From an uncultured Nitrospinaceae bacterium (GTDB taxonomy: Bacteria > Nitrospinota > Nitrospinia > Nitrospinales > VA-1): a DNA stretch of 7,207 nucleotides. The first letter of the stretch is position 1. Each line of letters begins with the position of its first letter. The DNA lies in NCBI GenBank assembly GCA_905182935.1, contig CAJJDL010000189.1:1-7207 (forward strand), read 5' to 3'. A model generated the notes under the pieces. That model saw nothing but the letters and a program-made list of their open reading frames with translations. It made no database searches and was not told the DNA's origin. Positions 1 to 6,152 of the stretch are shown piece after piece. The position numbers and the translations under genes were made by a program.

Positions 1-140
1 ACCTTAGTTCTGTATATATACTTTAGAGCGGATAAAGGTAAGTTGATTTTTAATGTAAAGTCACTAAAAGTATTTTTTTATAAGAGTATATTCTTATTGA
101 AATAGTTATTTATGCGCCTTTTCCAAGGCTCTAAATAGAG

Positions 141-168
141 TTGACTGCGATGTTATTTATGCTAGTAT
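141..168 (+). promoter_or_regulatory. Predicted sigma70-type promoter with extended -10, upstream of ispA
   Basis: A -35 element TTGACT (141-146) matches the consensus at 5 of 6 bases. After a 16-nt spacer comes TAGTAT (163-168), which matches TATAAT at 4 of 6. The -10 is directly preceded by TGC (160-162), the extended -10 TGn motif. Transcription would start near 174-177, giving an ispA leader of about 40 nt. It is the best promoter-like sequence I found in the window and the likely driver of the downstream ispA-dxs-his unit. The call rests on consensus matching only. Confidence 0.6.
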
Positions 169-179
169 TTGATACGTAT

Positions 180-193
180 AGGAGACCCCTCTA
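180..193 (+). promoter_or_regulatory. Shine-Dalgarno-like AGGAG in a small potential hairpin, ispA leader
   Basis: AGGAG lies at 180-184, just after the predicted transcription start. It is about 30 nt before the only usable in-frame ispA start (TTG at 215), which is too far for normal pairing. Bases 181-184 (GGAG) can pair with 189-192 (CTCT, one G-U pair) around a 4-nt loop, so the motif may be partly hidden. Whether it serves as the ispA ribosome binding site is doubtful. It is recorded because it bears on the choice of start. Confidence 0.3.
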
Positions 194-214
194 ACTAATT
201 GATTTTAAATACCT

Positions 215-1105
215 TTGTCAGCCGCCGAATATCTATCTAAAGGCAGGGACTACATAGACTCTGCTATTTGTAATTATATGCCGGAAGAGACTGTCTATCC
301 GGTAAGTATTCATAAATCAATGATTTATAGTATTCTTGCCGGAGGCAAAAGGTTACGTCCTATTCTGGTGATTGCTGCTACTGAGGCAGTTGGCGGAAAC
401 CGAGAAGATATTTTACCTTTTGCTGTTGCAGTAGAATATATCCATACGTATACATTAATTCATGATGACCTTCCAGCGCTTGACAACGATGATTTAAGGA
501 GAGGCAAGCCGACAAACCATAAAGTATTTGGCGAGGCTATTGCTATTTTGGCTGGAGATGCTTTGCTCACTCAAGCATTTTATCTCATGACTCATTCCGG
601 GTTAATGAATGCGGTTCCGCCGGAAAGACTTTTGCAGGCAGCTCATGATATGACAGTCGCTATTGGAACGTCTGGCATGATAGGTGGTCAAGTTGTGGAT
701 ATTGAATCGGAAGGAAAACTGGTAGATGCGAAAACACTGGAGTACATTCATGTTCATAAAACAGGATGTTTGATAAAGGCCTGCATACGGGCAGGAGCAA
801 TTTTAAGCCAAGCCAAGACGGAAGAGTTGGAAGCTTTATCAAATTACGGTGAACAAATAGGTTTGGCATTCCAGATTGTAGATGATATTCTTGATATCAC
901 TGCGGATGAAAGTCTGCTAGGAAAGGATGTTGGTAGCGACGTGGATAAAGGAAAAGCTACCTACCCTGCTCTTTACGGTTTGGACGAGGCTAGAAAAAAA
1001 GCAGAAAAATTAGTAGAAGAGGGCATTGCGTATTTGGAAATTTTTAAAAATAGAGCAGAACCCTTAAGAGAAATTGGACGATTTTTTTTACAGCGGACTT
1101 TTTAA
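215..1105 (+). CDS. ispA: Polyprenyl synthetase, farnesyl/geranylgeranyl diphosphate synthase
   Basis: Cytoplasmic trans-prenyltransferase of the class that condenses isopentenyl diphosphate with allylic diphosphates to FPP or GGPP, feeding quinone, undecaprenyl and other isoprenoid synthesis. The protein has 296 residues, normal for bacterial IspA. Visible motifs are the substrate-binding GGKRLRP near residues 43-49, the first Asp-rich motif DDLPALD (residues 84-90, Mg2+ and allylic diphosphate binding) followed by NDDLRRGKPT, and the second Asp-rich motif DDILD (223-227) followed by GKDVGSD and GKATYP. The end resembles the usual IspA C-terminus (RFFLQR), so the 3' end is complete. The start is a TTG, the only start codon between the in-frame stop at 206-208 and the conserved region apart from an internal ATG at 278; no good Shine-Dalgarno is at normal spacing. 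FPP and GGPP specificity cannot be separated by eye. It lies 103 nt before dxs on the same strand, a common pairing. Confidence 0.93.
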   Translation: MSAAEYLSKGRDYIDSAICNYMPEETVYPVSIHKSMIYSILAGGKRLRPILVIAATEAVGGNREDILPFAVAVEYIHTYTLIHDDLPALDNDDLRRGKPTNHKVFGEAIAILAGDALLTQAFYLMTHSGLMNAVPPERLLQAAHDMTVAIGTSGMIGGQVVDIESEGKLVDAKTLEYIHVHKTGCLIKACIRAGAILSQAKTEELEALSNYGEQIGLAFQIVDDILDITADESLLGKDVGSDVDKGKATYPALYGLDEARKKAEKLVEEGIAYLEIFKNRAEPLREIGRFFLQRTF

Positions 1106-1148
1106 AAAAGATATTAGCCCAATCAGACTTAGAGGAATTTATTTTTTT

Positions 1149-1179
1149 TTGACGCAAAAAATATATGTAGTCATAGCAT
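1149..1179 (+). promoter_or_regulatory. Weak possible internal promoter between ispA and dxs
   Basis: TTGACG (1149-1154), at the end of a T9 run, resembles a -35 box. The best -10 match, TAGCAT (1174-1179), is 4 of 6 but sits 19 nt away, longer than optimal. The 103-nt gap between ispA and dxs is AT-rich and has no clear terminator hairpin, so read-through from ispA is equally plausible. Low-confidence consensus match. Confidence 0.22.
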
Positions 1180-1197
1180 GTTTAGTAATTACTTTTT

Positions 1198-1201
1198 AAG
1201 G
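1198..1201 (+). promoter_or_regulatory. Ribosome binding site of dxs
   Basis: AAGG lies 7 nt before the ATG at 1209. This spacing supports ATG 1209 as the start rather than the TTG codon directly before it at 1206. Confidence 0.55.
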
Positions 1202-1208
1202 TATTTTG

Positions 1209-3203
1209 ATGAGTCAGTTTTTAGAGAGTATTAATAACCCGGCCGATTTAAAAAAGTTAAAAAGAGAAAACCTACCTAGCCTTGCCGAGGAGATTAGGCA
1301 GAAGTTGCTTGAGGTGATCTCCAAAACAGGAGGGCATCTTGGTTCAAACTTGGGTATTGTTGAATTGACCTTGGCCATGCATTACGTTTTTGATAGTCCC
1401 GTTGACAAATTTGTCTGGGATGTCGGTCACCAGTCGTATGTCCATAAACTACTCACTGAACGTAAAGATCGATTTGACACTCTTCGACAATATGAAGGGC
1501 TTTGTGGCTTCTCTAAAAGAGAGGAAAGTATTCACGATCATTGGAATGTTGGTCATGGCGGAACATCTATTTCTGCGGCACTTGCATTTGCTAAAGCTAG
1601 AGATCTTAAAAAAGAAAATAATAAAGTTTTAGCTGTAATAGGTGATGGCTCACTAACAGCAGGTATGGCTTTCGAAGGATTAAATCATGCGGGACATCTC
1701 AAGCCTGATATGATCGTAATCCTAAATGATAACGAAATGTCTATTTCCAGTAATGTGGGTGGAATGTCGGCTTACCTCAGTCAAATAATGACTGGTCAGG
1801 TTATGACCAAATTCAAAAAAGAATTAGATCAAATGCTTCTTGCCATTCCAGGAATAGGTAAAGAGGTTTCCGGGTACGCTCATCGCCTTGATGAAGCTGT
1901 TAAGGGAATGTTTATTCCAGGTCGTTTGTTCGAGGACCTCGGGTTTCGTTATATAGGACCTGTGGATGGACACAATACGAATTTACTGATAGATACCCTG
2001 AGCACGGTCGGTGAACTCAAAGGTCCGACTTTGGTTCATGTTATAACACGTAAGGGCAAAGGCTACGAAATCGCAGAAGAAAAAGCAGATGTGTGGCATG
2101 GTGCAAAACCTTTTGATATTGCTACTGGTGAATTTAAAAAAGGTAAAAAAGCGCCTCCTACATATACTAATATTTTTGCTGAGACCTTGATCGAGCTAGC
2201 AAAAGGAGATGAAAAAATTATAGGTATTACTGCAGCAATGCCAGATGGTACTGGTATGAGTAAGTTTGGTAAGGTTTTTCCTGATCGTACTTTTGATGTT
2301 GGTATGGCTGAACAGCATGGAGTTGGTTTTGCAGGTGCTCTATCGATCGAAGGATTTCACCCTGTTATTGCTATTTACTCTACATTTATGCAAAGGGCTT
2401 ATGACCAGATAGTCCACGATATTGTTGGAATGAATCTTCCTGTTACTTTTGCTATGGACCGAGCTGGGATAGTTGGAGAAGATGGCGCGACTCACCAAGG
2501 TTTGTTTGATATCGCCTTTATGCGCACTCTACCTAATATGGTGGTTATGGCTCCAAAAGATGAAAATGAATTAAGGCATATGCTTAAGACATCTATTTAT
2601 CATCCTGGTCCTTGCTCCTTGAGGTATCCGAGAGGTAGCGGCCTTGGTGTTGAGTTTGACCAGGAGATTAAAGAGCTCGAAATTGGTAAAGGCGAAGTAA
2701 TGAAAGAGGGGACAGACTTGGCAATCATTGCCTTTGGATCTATGGTTGATTCTTCGATGAAAACAGCCGTCTTGCTTGAAGAAAAAGGACTTAGCGTCGC
2801 TGTGATTAATGCTCGTTTTGCAAAACCTATAGATAAAGACCTAATTAAGGAGTATGCAAAAAAAACAGGTTGCTTAGTAACAACTGAAGAACATTCCGTC
2901 CAAGGGGGGTTTGGTTCCGCAGTTCTTGAGGCTCTTCAGGACTTTAATGAGAATATTCCATTGAAAGTAAAGTGCATTGGAGTACCTAATATTGTTGTAG
3001 AGCATGGAGCACTAAATCTTATAAAAAGAGACCTGAAGCTTGACCCGGAAGGGATGGCTGAAACTATTTACTCTTTTGTTAGTGGTGAAAAAAAAGTCAC
3101 GTCTCATAATAAAGGCAGTAAATCATCCTTTGGAAATGGCAACACGAACTTAGAAAAAAATAATAAAAACCCTATCATAATCAGAGAACCTATTAATGGC
3201 TAG
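1209..3203 (+). CDS. dxs: 1-deoxy-D-xylulose-5-phosphate synthase
   Basis: Thiamine-diphosphate enzyme that joins pyruvate and glyceraldehyde 3-phosphate to DXP, the first step of the MEP isoprenoid pathway. The three transketolase-like parts are present. The N-terminal TPP domain has the GGHLGSNLG stretch (His43), WDVGHQ (70-75) and the TPP/Mg2+ motif GDGSLT (145-150) with Asn173. The central pyrimidine domain starts near residue 318 and has the catalytic Glu in MAEQH (Glu368) and RAGIVGEDGATHQG (418-431). The C-terminal domain follows YPRGSG (473-478). Conserved Arg418, Asp425 and His429 correspond to E. coli Arg420, Asp427 and His431. The segment usually read as GHSSTS is GHGGTS here (115-120). 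The protein is 664 residues; the conserved part ends near residue 623, and the rest is a Lys/Asn/Ser-rich tail not typical of the family, beginning at an A8 tract. The gene overlaps hisB by 8 nt, suggesting translational coupling. Confidence 0.97.
   Translation: MSQFLESINNPADLKKLKRENLPSLAEEIRQKLLEVISKTGGHLGSNLGIVELTLAMHYVFDSPVDKFVWDVGHQSYVHKLLTERKDRFDTLRQYEGLCGFSKREESIHDHWNVGHGGTSISAALAFAKARDLKKENNKVLAVIGDGSLTAGMAFEGLNHAGHLKPDMIVILNDNEMSISSNVGGMSAYLSQIMTGQVMTKFKKELDQMLLAIPGIGKEVSGYAHRLDEAVKGMFIPGRLFEDLGFRYIGPVDGHNTNLLIDTLSTVGELKGPTLVHVITRKGKGYEIAEEKADVWHGAKPFDIATGEFKKGKKAPPTYTNIFAETLIELAKGDEKIIGITAAMPDGTGMSKFGKVFPDRTFDVGMAEQHGVGFAGALSIEGFHPVIAIYSTFMQRAYDQIVHDIVGMNLPVTFAMDRAGIVGEDGATHQGLFDIAFMRTLPNMVVMAPKDENELRHMLKTSIYHPGPCSLRYPRGSGLGVEFDQEIKELEIGKGEVMKEGTDLAIIAFGSMVDSSMKTAVLLEEKGLSVAVINARFAKPIDKDLIKEYAKKTGCLVTTEEHSVQGGFGSAVLEALQDFNENIPLKVKCIGVPNIVVEHGALNLIKRDLKLDPEGMAETIYSFVSGEKKVTSHNKGSKSSFGNGNTNLEKNNKNPIIIREPING
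3088..3095 (+). other. A8 tract in dxs, possible -1 slippage site
   Basis: Eight consecutive A bases are read in the dxs frame as GAA AAA AAA, which contains the heptamer A-AAA-AAA of the X-XXY-YYZ slippery type. A -1 slip would be followed by AGT CAC GTC TCA and a TAA stop at 3107-3109, giving a Dxs of about 633 residues, the usual family length. The flanking bases can form GTGA/TCAC (3085-3088 with 3097-3100) around the A tract. Whether slippage really happens cannot be told from the sequence. The A8 could also be the site of an old or recent indel. Confidence 0.35.
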
Positions 3204-3783
3204 AAGCTCTCAAGTTAAAAGGTCTACCAAAGAAACCGAAATAGAAGTTAGTCTCAATCTGGATGGTCGGGGAGAAAATGACATTGATACCACCATCCCT
3301 TTTTTGGATCACATGCTTTCACAGTTATCTCGTCATGGGTACTTCGACCTTAAGGTAAAGGCAAAAGGAGATATCCACATAGACTACCATCACACGGTGG
3401 AAGATGTAGGAATTGTTGTTGGGGAAGCATTTTCTCAGGCATTAGGAGATAAAAAAGGGATTCGCCGTTTTGCAGATACTCAGGCGCCACTCAATGAAGC
3501 GTTAGCTCAAACTGTTATTGATATCAGTGGGCGTGGATACTTTGTGTTCAACGTAAAGCTTCCAAAGTCTAAAATTGGTGAGTTTGATGTTGAACTTGTA
3601 CCTGAATTTTTTCAGGCCTTTGCTATGAATGCCGGTATTACTCTCCATATGAATAGTCCTTACTGGGAAAATCTGCACCATATTGTTGAGGCCCTATTTA
3701 AGTCATTTGCTCGCTCACTTGATATGGCCTGCTCTTTGGACAATCGAACGGACGAAGTACCATCCACTAAAGGAAAACTATAG
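3196..3783 (+). CDS. hisB: Imidazoleglycerol-phosphate dehydratase
   Basis: Cytoplasmic Mn2+-dependent enzyme that dehydrates imidazole glycerol phosphate to imidazole acetol phosphate, the step right after the HisH-HisF reaction in histidine synthesis. At 195 residues it is the single-domain form, without the N-terminal histidinol-phosphatase domain fused to it in E. coli. Family motifs are FLDHML (36-41), the metal-binding HHTVED (65-70), a C-terminal-half HHIVEA with KSFARSL, and the terminal PSTKG. The ATG start gives the expected N-terminus (MARSSQV..., then TKETEIEVSLNLDG). The start lies inside the 3' end of dxs (8-nt overlap in another frame), with only a weak AGAGAA (3183-3188) as ribosome binding site, so its translation may depend on coupling to dxs. 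The stop TAG shares its last G with the hisH start. Confidence 0.96.
   Translation: MARSSQVKRSTKETEIEVSLNLDGRGENDIDTTIPFLDHMLSQLSRHGYFDLKVKAKGDIHIDYHHTVEDVGIVVGEAFSQALGDKKGIRRFADTQAPLNEALAQTVIDISGRGYFVFNVKLPKSKIGEFDVELVPEFFQAFAMNAGITLHMNSPYWENLHHIVEALFKSFARSLDMACSLDNRTDEVPSTKGKL
3769..3774 (+). promoter_or_regulatory. Ribosome binding site of hisH
   Basis: AAAGGA inside the end of hisB, 8 nt before the GTG at 3783. It decides the start in favour of this GTG, which overlaps the hisB stop as TAGTG. Confidence 0.65.
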
Positions 3784-4412
3784 TGATTGCCGTAATTGAT
3801 TACGGTATGGGGAACCTTCGCTCGGTGCAAAAAGCACTAGAGCATGTAGGTGCCAAAGTGATTGTGACCAATGACCCTAAATTGATTATTAGTGCTGATT
3901 CAGTTGTGCTTCCCGGCGTAGGTGCTTTTAAAGATTGCATGGCTAATCTGACTCAATTAAAGCTCGTTGATCCTATTCGTAAGTTTATCGACGGTGGAAA
4001 ACCATTTTTAGGTATTTGTCTTGGTTTGCAGGTTCTTTTTGAAGAAAGTGAAGAATATGGACCCGTGGCAGGATTAGGTATTCTCCCAGGGAAAGTATTG
4101 AAGTTTACTAGCGCGAGCTCGGAAACAAAAGGTGGTCCACCAATAAAAATTCCTCATATAGGCTGGAATAATATTGAGGTGAAAAAAAAAGTTCCCCTAT
4201 TTGATAAGTTGGGTACGGAGTCCTATTTTTATTTTGTCCATTCCTATTACGTAGTTCCAGAAGATCAAAGTATGGTGGCTACAGTCACCAATTATGGTGT
4301 CGAATTTGTTTCTGGTATTCAGTATAGAAATATTTATGCTTTTCAATTCCACCCTGAAAAAAGTCAAACTGTGGGCCTTTCCCTTCTTGAGCGGTTTTCT
4401 AATCTTAATTGA
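3783..4412 (+). CDS. hisH: Imidazole glycerol phosphate synthase, glutamine amidotransferase subunit
   Basis: Class I glutamine amidotransferase that hydrolyses glutamine and channels ammonia to HisF, which forms imidazole glycerol phosphate and AICAR from PRFAR. The protein is 209 residues, normal for HisH. Visible features are the N-terminal IDYGMGNLRSV (5-15), VLPGVGAF (near 42-49), the nucleophile Cys79 in GICLGLQ, PHIGWNN, and the rest of the triad, His190 and Glu192, in FQFHPEKSQ. The start is GTG, overlapping the hisB stop by 1 nt with a well-placed AAAGGA. HisH is inactive without HisF, yet hisF (and hisA) do not follow it here; the next gene is a transporter. The rest of the pathway must be elsewhere in the genome. 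Confidence 0.96.
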   Translation: MIAVIDYGMGNLRSVQKALEHVGAKVIVTNDPKLIISADSVVLPGVGAFKDCMANLTQLKLVDPIRKFIDGGKPFLGICLGLQVLFEESEEYGPVAGLGILPGKVLKFTSASSETKGGPPIKIPHIGWNNIEVKKKVPLFDKLGTESYFYFVHSYYVVPEDQSMVATVTNYGVEFVSGIQYRNIYAFQFHPEKSQTVGLSLLERFSNLN

Positions 4413-4444
4413 ACAAGCCCGCCTTTAGAGATAATTCTTACCTC

Positions 4445-4449
4445 AAGGG
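4445..4449 (+). promoter_or_regulatory. Ribosome binding site supporting the internal ATG of the EamA gene
   Basis: AAGGG sits 7 nt before ATG 4457. By contrast, the upstream TTG at 4409 has only GAGCGG about 15 nt before it. This favours ATG 4457 as the start of the transporter gene. Confidence 0.5.
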
Positions 4450-4456
4450 TGTTTCA

Positions 4457-5335
4457 ATGATTTTGGTTACACTCTCTCTATGGGGAGTTTTGCCTATAAT
4501 TCTTAAGCTGGGGCTCAATTATTACTCTGTTGGGACTATAGCTTGGTTTCGTTTTTTCTTTTCATTCGTGGTTCTATTTTGGTTTCTTTTTATATTTCGA
4601 TCAGGTTGTAGGCTTTTACTCCATCCACCTATGATAGGAATACTAGGTGGTGCCGCACTTGCGGTAAACTATTTTGGGATGACTCAGGGAATTCATCTAA
4701 GTGGAGCTTCTAATGCTGCAATTATTATCCAAGTTGCCCCCCTTCTTCTGGTTATTGTTGGAGTCCTTTTCTTCAAGGAAGTTATTAGATTAAGACAGTT
4801 GATGGGCATCGCCATAGCAATAATTGGGTTCTACCTGTTTTACTTAGATCGAGTTGCAAATGCAGTGAATAATCCTAGCTTTTCTGCTGCAAATGTATGG
4901 GTTTTAATCGCAGCTGTTGTATGGGTTCTGTATATGACCTGCCAGAAACAACTTAGTATAAAGTATTCCGCACAATCAATTAACCTTCTTGTATATGCTG
5001 TTGCGATGGTAATGTTAATTCCAATGGTCGAGTGGGATGAGTTCTTTAAGGGAGGAGCCGTGGGATGTTTTCTTCTAATTGCCTTGGGTTTAAATACTTT
5101 GTTAGCATATGGTGCTCTTGCCGAAGCTGTCGAATGCATTCCTCTTAGTCTTATCAGTATACTTATTACACTAAACCCGCTTATTACTTTGAGTGGGATG
5201 TGGATGTTGACTTCTTTTTTTGAAATAGGGGCACTTTCGTCAGAAAATATTAGTTGGCATGGTTACTTGGGTGGGCTTATAGCAGTTAGTGGGGTTGTTC
5301 TCGTGGTAGTGTCTTCTCGTAATAAAGTTAATTAG
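4457..5335 (+). CDS. EamA/DMT-superfamily membrane transporter
   Basis: Inner-membrane protein of the drug/metabolite transporter superfamily, with two tandem EamA repeats of about five helices each. Starting at ATG 4457 it has 292 residues, the classic EamA length. It opens directly with the first helix, containing the family-typical LWG. The second repeat begins near residue 140 (AANVWVLIAAVVWVLYM), and the last helix is GGLIAVSGVVLVVV followed by a short basic tail. The transported compound cannot be read from the sequence; family members export amino acids, purines and other metabolites. An alternative TTG start at 4409 would add 16 residues and overlap the hisH stop (TTGA) but lacks a good ribosome binding site. 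It lies directly behind hisH, so it is probably the last gene of the unit. A link to histidine or its intermediates is only a guess from position. Confidence 0.88.
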   Translation: MILVTLSLWGVLPIILKLGLNYYSVGTIAWFRFFFSFVVLFWFLFIFRSGCRLLLHPPMIGILGGAALAVNYFGMTQGIHLSGASNAAIIIQVAPLLLVIVGVLFFKEVIRLRQLMGIAIAIIGFYLFYLDRVANAVNNPSFSAANVWVLIAAVVWVLYMTCQKQLSIKYSAQSINLLVYAVAMVMLIPMVEWDEFFKGGAVGCFLLIALGLNTLLAYGALAEAVECIPLSLISILITLNPLITLSGMWMLTSFFEIGALSSENISWHGYLGGLIAVSGVVLVVVSSRNKVN

Positions 5336-5445
5336 AATTAAGTATTATTTAAATTATTATAAAATGGTAGATCTTTAAAAAGGTGGAGTTATTTATTATT
5401 TAGCTGATGTAAAAATAGGAATATCAATTATCTGAGCTGCTAATA

Positions 5446-5652
5446 ATGGATGGAAGAAATACAGGTTTACGTTCCATATTTATTATTTTTTGGGTAATAG
5501 GCTCTATTTTTTGGATTATGATAGGAGCTTTGGACGATAATTTTATGCAAAGCGCTATTACTATCGCTATCGGTTGGGTAATACTTTTCTTATACTTTTG
5601 GATCAAAGACGAATACATGCGTAAAAAATGGAATGATCTAGACGAGAGTTAA
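5446..5652 (+). CDS. Small two-helix membrane protein, unrecognised
   Basis: A 68-residue protein I do not recognise. It has a short polar N-terminus (MDGRNTGLR), a hydrophobic helix at about residues 9-28 rich in Ile, Phe and Trp, a short acidic turn (LDDNF), a second helix at about 35-53, and a charged C-terminal tail (KDEYMRKKWNDLDES). This is the shape of a helical hairpin with both ends probably in the cytoplasm. Start ATG 5446 has no clear Shine-Dalgarno; a TATAAA (5358-5363) upstream could be a -10 box but lacks a good -35. The clean hydrophobic pattern and the exact abutment of its stop with that of smpB (4-nt overlap, opposite strand) argue that it is real. The antisense frame across the same region has no recognisable content. 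Confidence 0.6.
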   Translation: MDGRNTGLRSIFIIFWVIGSIFWIMIGALDDNFMQSAITIAIGWVILFLYFWIKDEYMRKKWNDLDES

Positions 5653-6107
5653 CCGCGACCTTTTTTCATGGCTTTATCGATTTCCCTTATAGCCTCTCGT
5701 TTTTTAATGCTGGCGCGTTTATCGTGTAGTTTTTTTGCTTTAGCAATAGAGAGCTCTACTTTGGCGATCCCATTTCTAAAGTAGATTTTTAAAGGGATTA
5801 ACGTGTAACCCTGTTCTTGAGCTTTACCAATAAGTTTGTTAATCTCTTTTCGGTTTAATAGTAGTTTTCTTTTGCGAGTGGGGTTTTGGTTGTATTGTTG
5901 AGCCGGGCTGTAGGGGTTGATATGAAAGTTATTAAGCCAAACTTCACTTCTTTCAACACTGGCATAGCTCTCTGTTAGGTTAGCTTTACCATCTCTTAAT
6001 GATTTAACTTCCGGTCCTCGTAGCATTAATCCGCACTCTAATGAATCTTCTATAAAATATTCATGCCGGGCGCGCTTATTTTGGCAGATTATTTTGATAT
6101 CACTCAT
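5649..6107 (-). CDS. smpB: SsrA (tmRNA)-binding protein
   Basis: SmpB binds the tRNA-like part of tmRNA and brings it to stalled ribosomes for trans-translation, tagging the unfinished peptide for degradation and freeing the ribosome. At 152 residues it has normal length, and the family landmarks run throughout: NKRARHEYFIED (N-terminal), LRGPEVKSLRDGKANLTESY, YNQNPTRKRKLLL, LIPLKIYF, AKVELSIAKAKKLHDKR, and a basic C-terminal tail (IKKREAIREIDKAMKKGRG) that reaches into the mRNA channel in known structures. An in-frame stop lies shortly upstream of ATG 6107. The ribosome binding site is poor (GATGG about 9 nt upstream). It follows mtaB by 45 nt, so the two are probably co-transcribed. No ssrA gene is visible in the window. 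Its stop overlaps the stop of the convergent small membrane-protein gene. Confidence 0.97.
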   Translation of the reverse strand: MSDIKIICQNKRARHEYFIEDSLECGLMLRGPEVKSLRDGKANLTESYASVERSEVWLNNFHINPYSPAQQYNQNPTRKRKLLLNRKEINKLIGKAQEQGYTLIPLKIYFRNGIAKVELSIAKAKKLHDKRASIKKREAIREIDKAMKKGRG

Positions 6108-6152
6108 ATGTTTATGCCATCAAAAGATTTTCATTAAAAAATACAGTGGGAA

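Noticed and set aside
12..21. Perfect palindrome GTATATATAC as an operator
   Set aside because: Low-complexity TA repeat in AT-rich DNA, far from the promoter, with no second copy.
1..105. Open frame from the window edge to a TAG at 103-105, as a possible 3' end of an upstream gene
   Set aside because: About 34 codons, Lys/Ile/Phe/Leu-rich as expected from AT-rich DNA, with no recognisable motif; chance is sufficient.
116..129. Stem-loop GCCTT-TTCC-AAGGC just before the -35 box, as a terminator of an upstream gene
   Set aside because: Only 5 bp and no T tract on either side; could be chance.
660..869. Antisense frames within ispA and also at 4840-5139 and 5424-5618
   Set aside because: They lie opposite well-supported genes, or opposite the more convincing membrane protein at 5446-5652, and show no protein-like features.
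1082..1089. T8 run near the ispA 3' end as a frameshift
   Set aside because: The annotated frame ends with the normal IspA C-terminus (RFFLQR), so no shift is needed.
1098..1150. Inverted CTTTTT/AAAAAG at the ispA stop and the T9 run at 1142-1150 as a terminator
   Set aside because: The inverted repeat has no loop and no GC, and no GC-rich stem precedes the T9 run.
5336..5445. Gap after the EamA gene as a site for a small RNA, ssrA or a terminator
   Set aside because: AT-rich sequence with no GC-rich stem followed by T residues and no tRNA-like ends; nothing identifiable.
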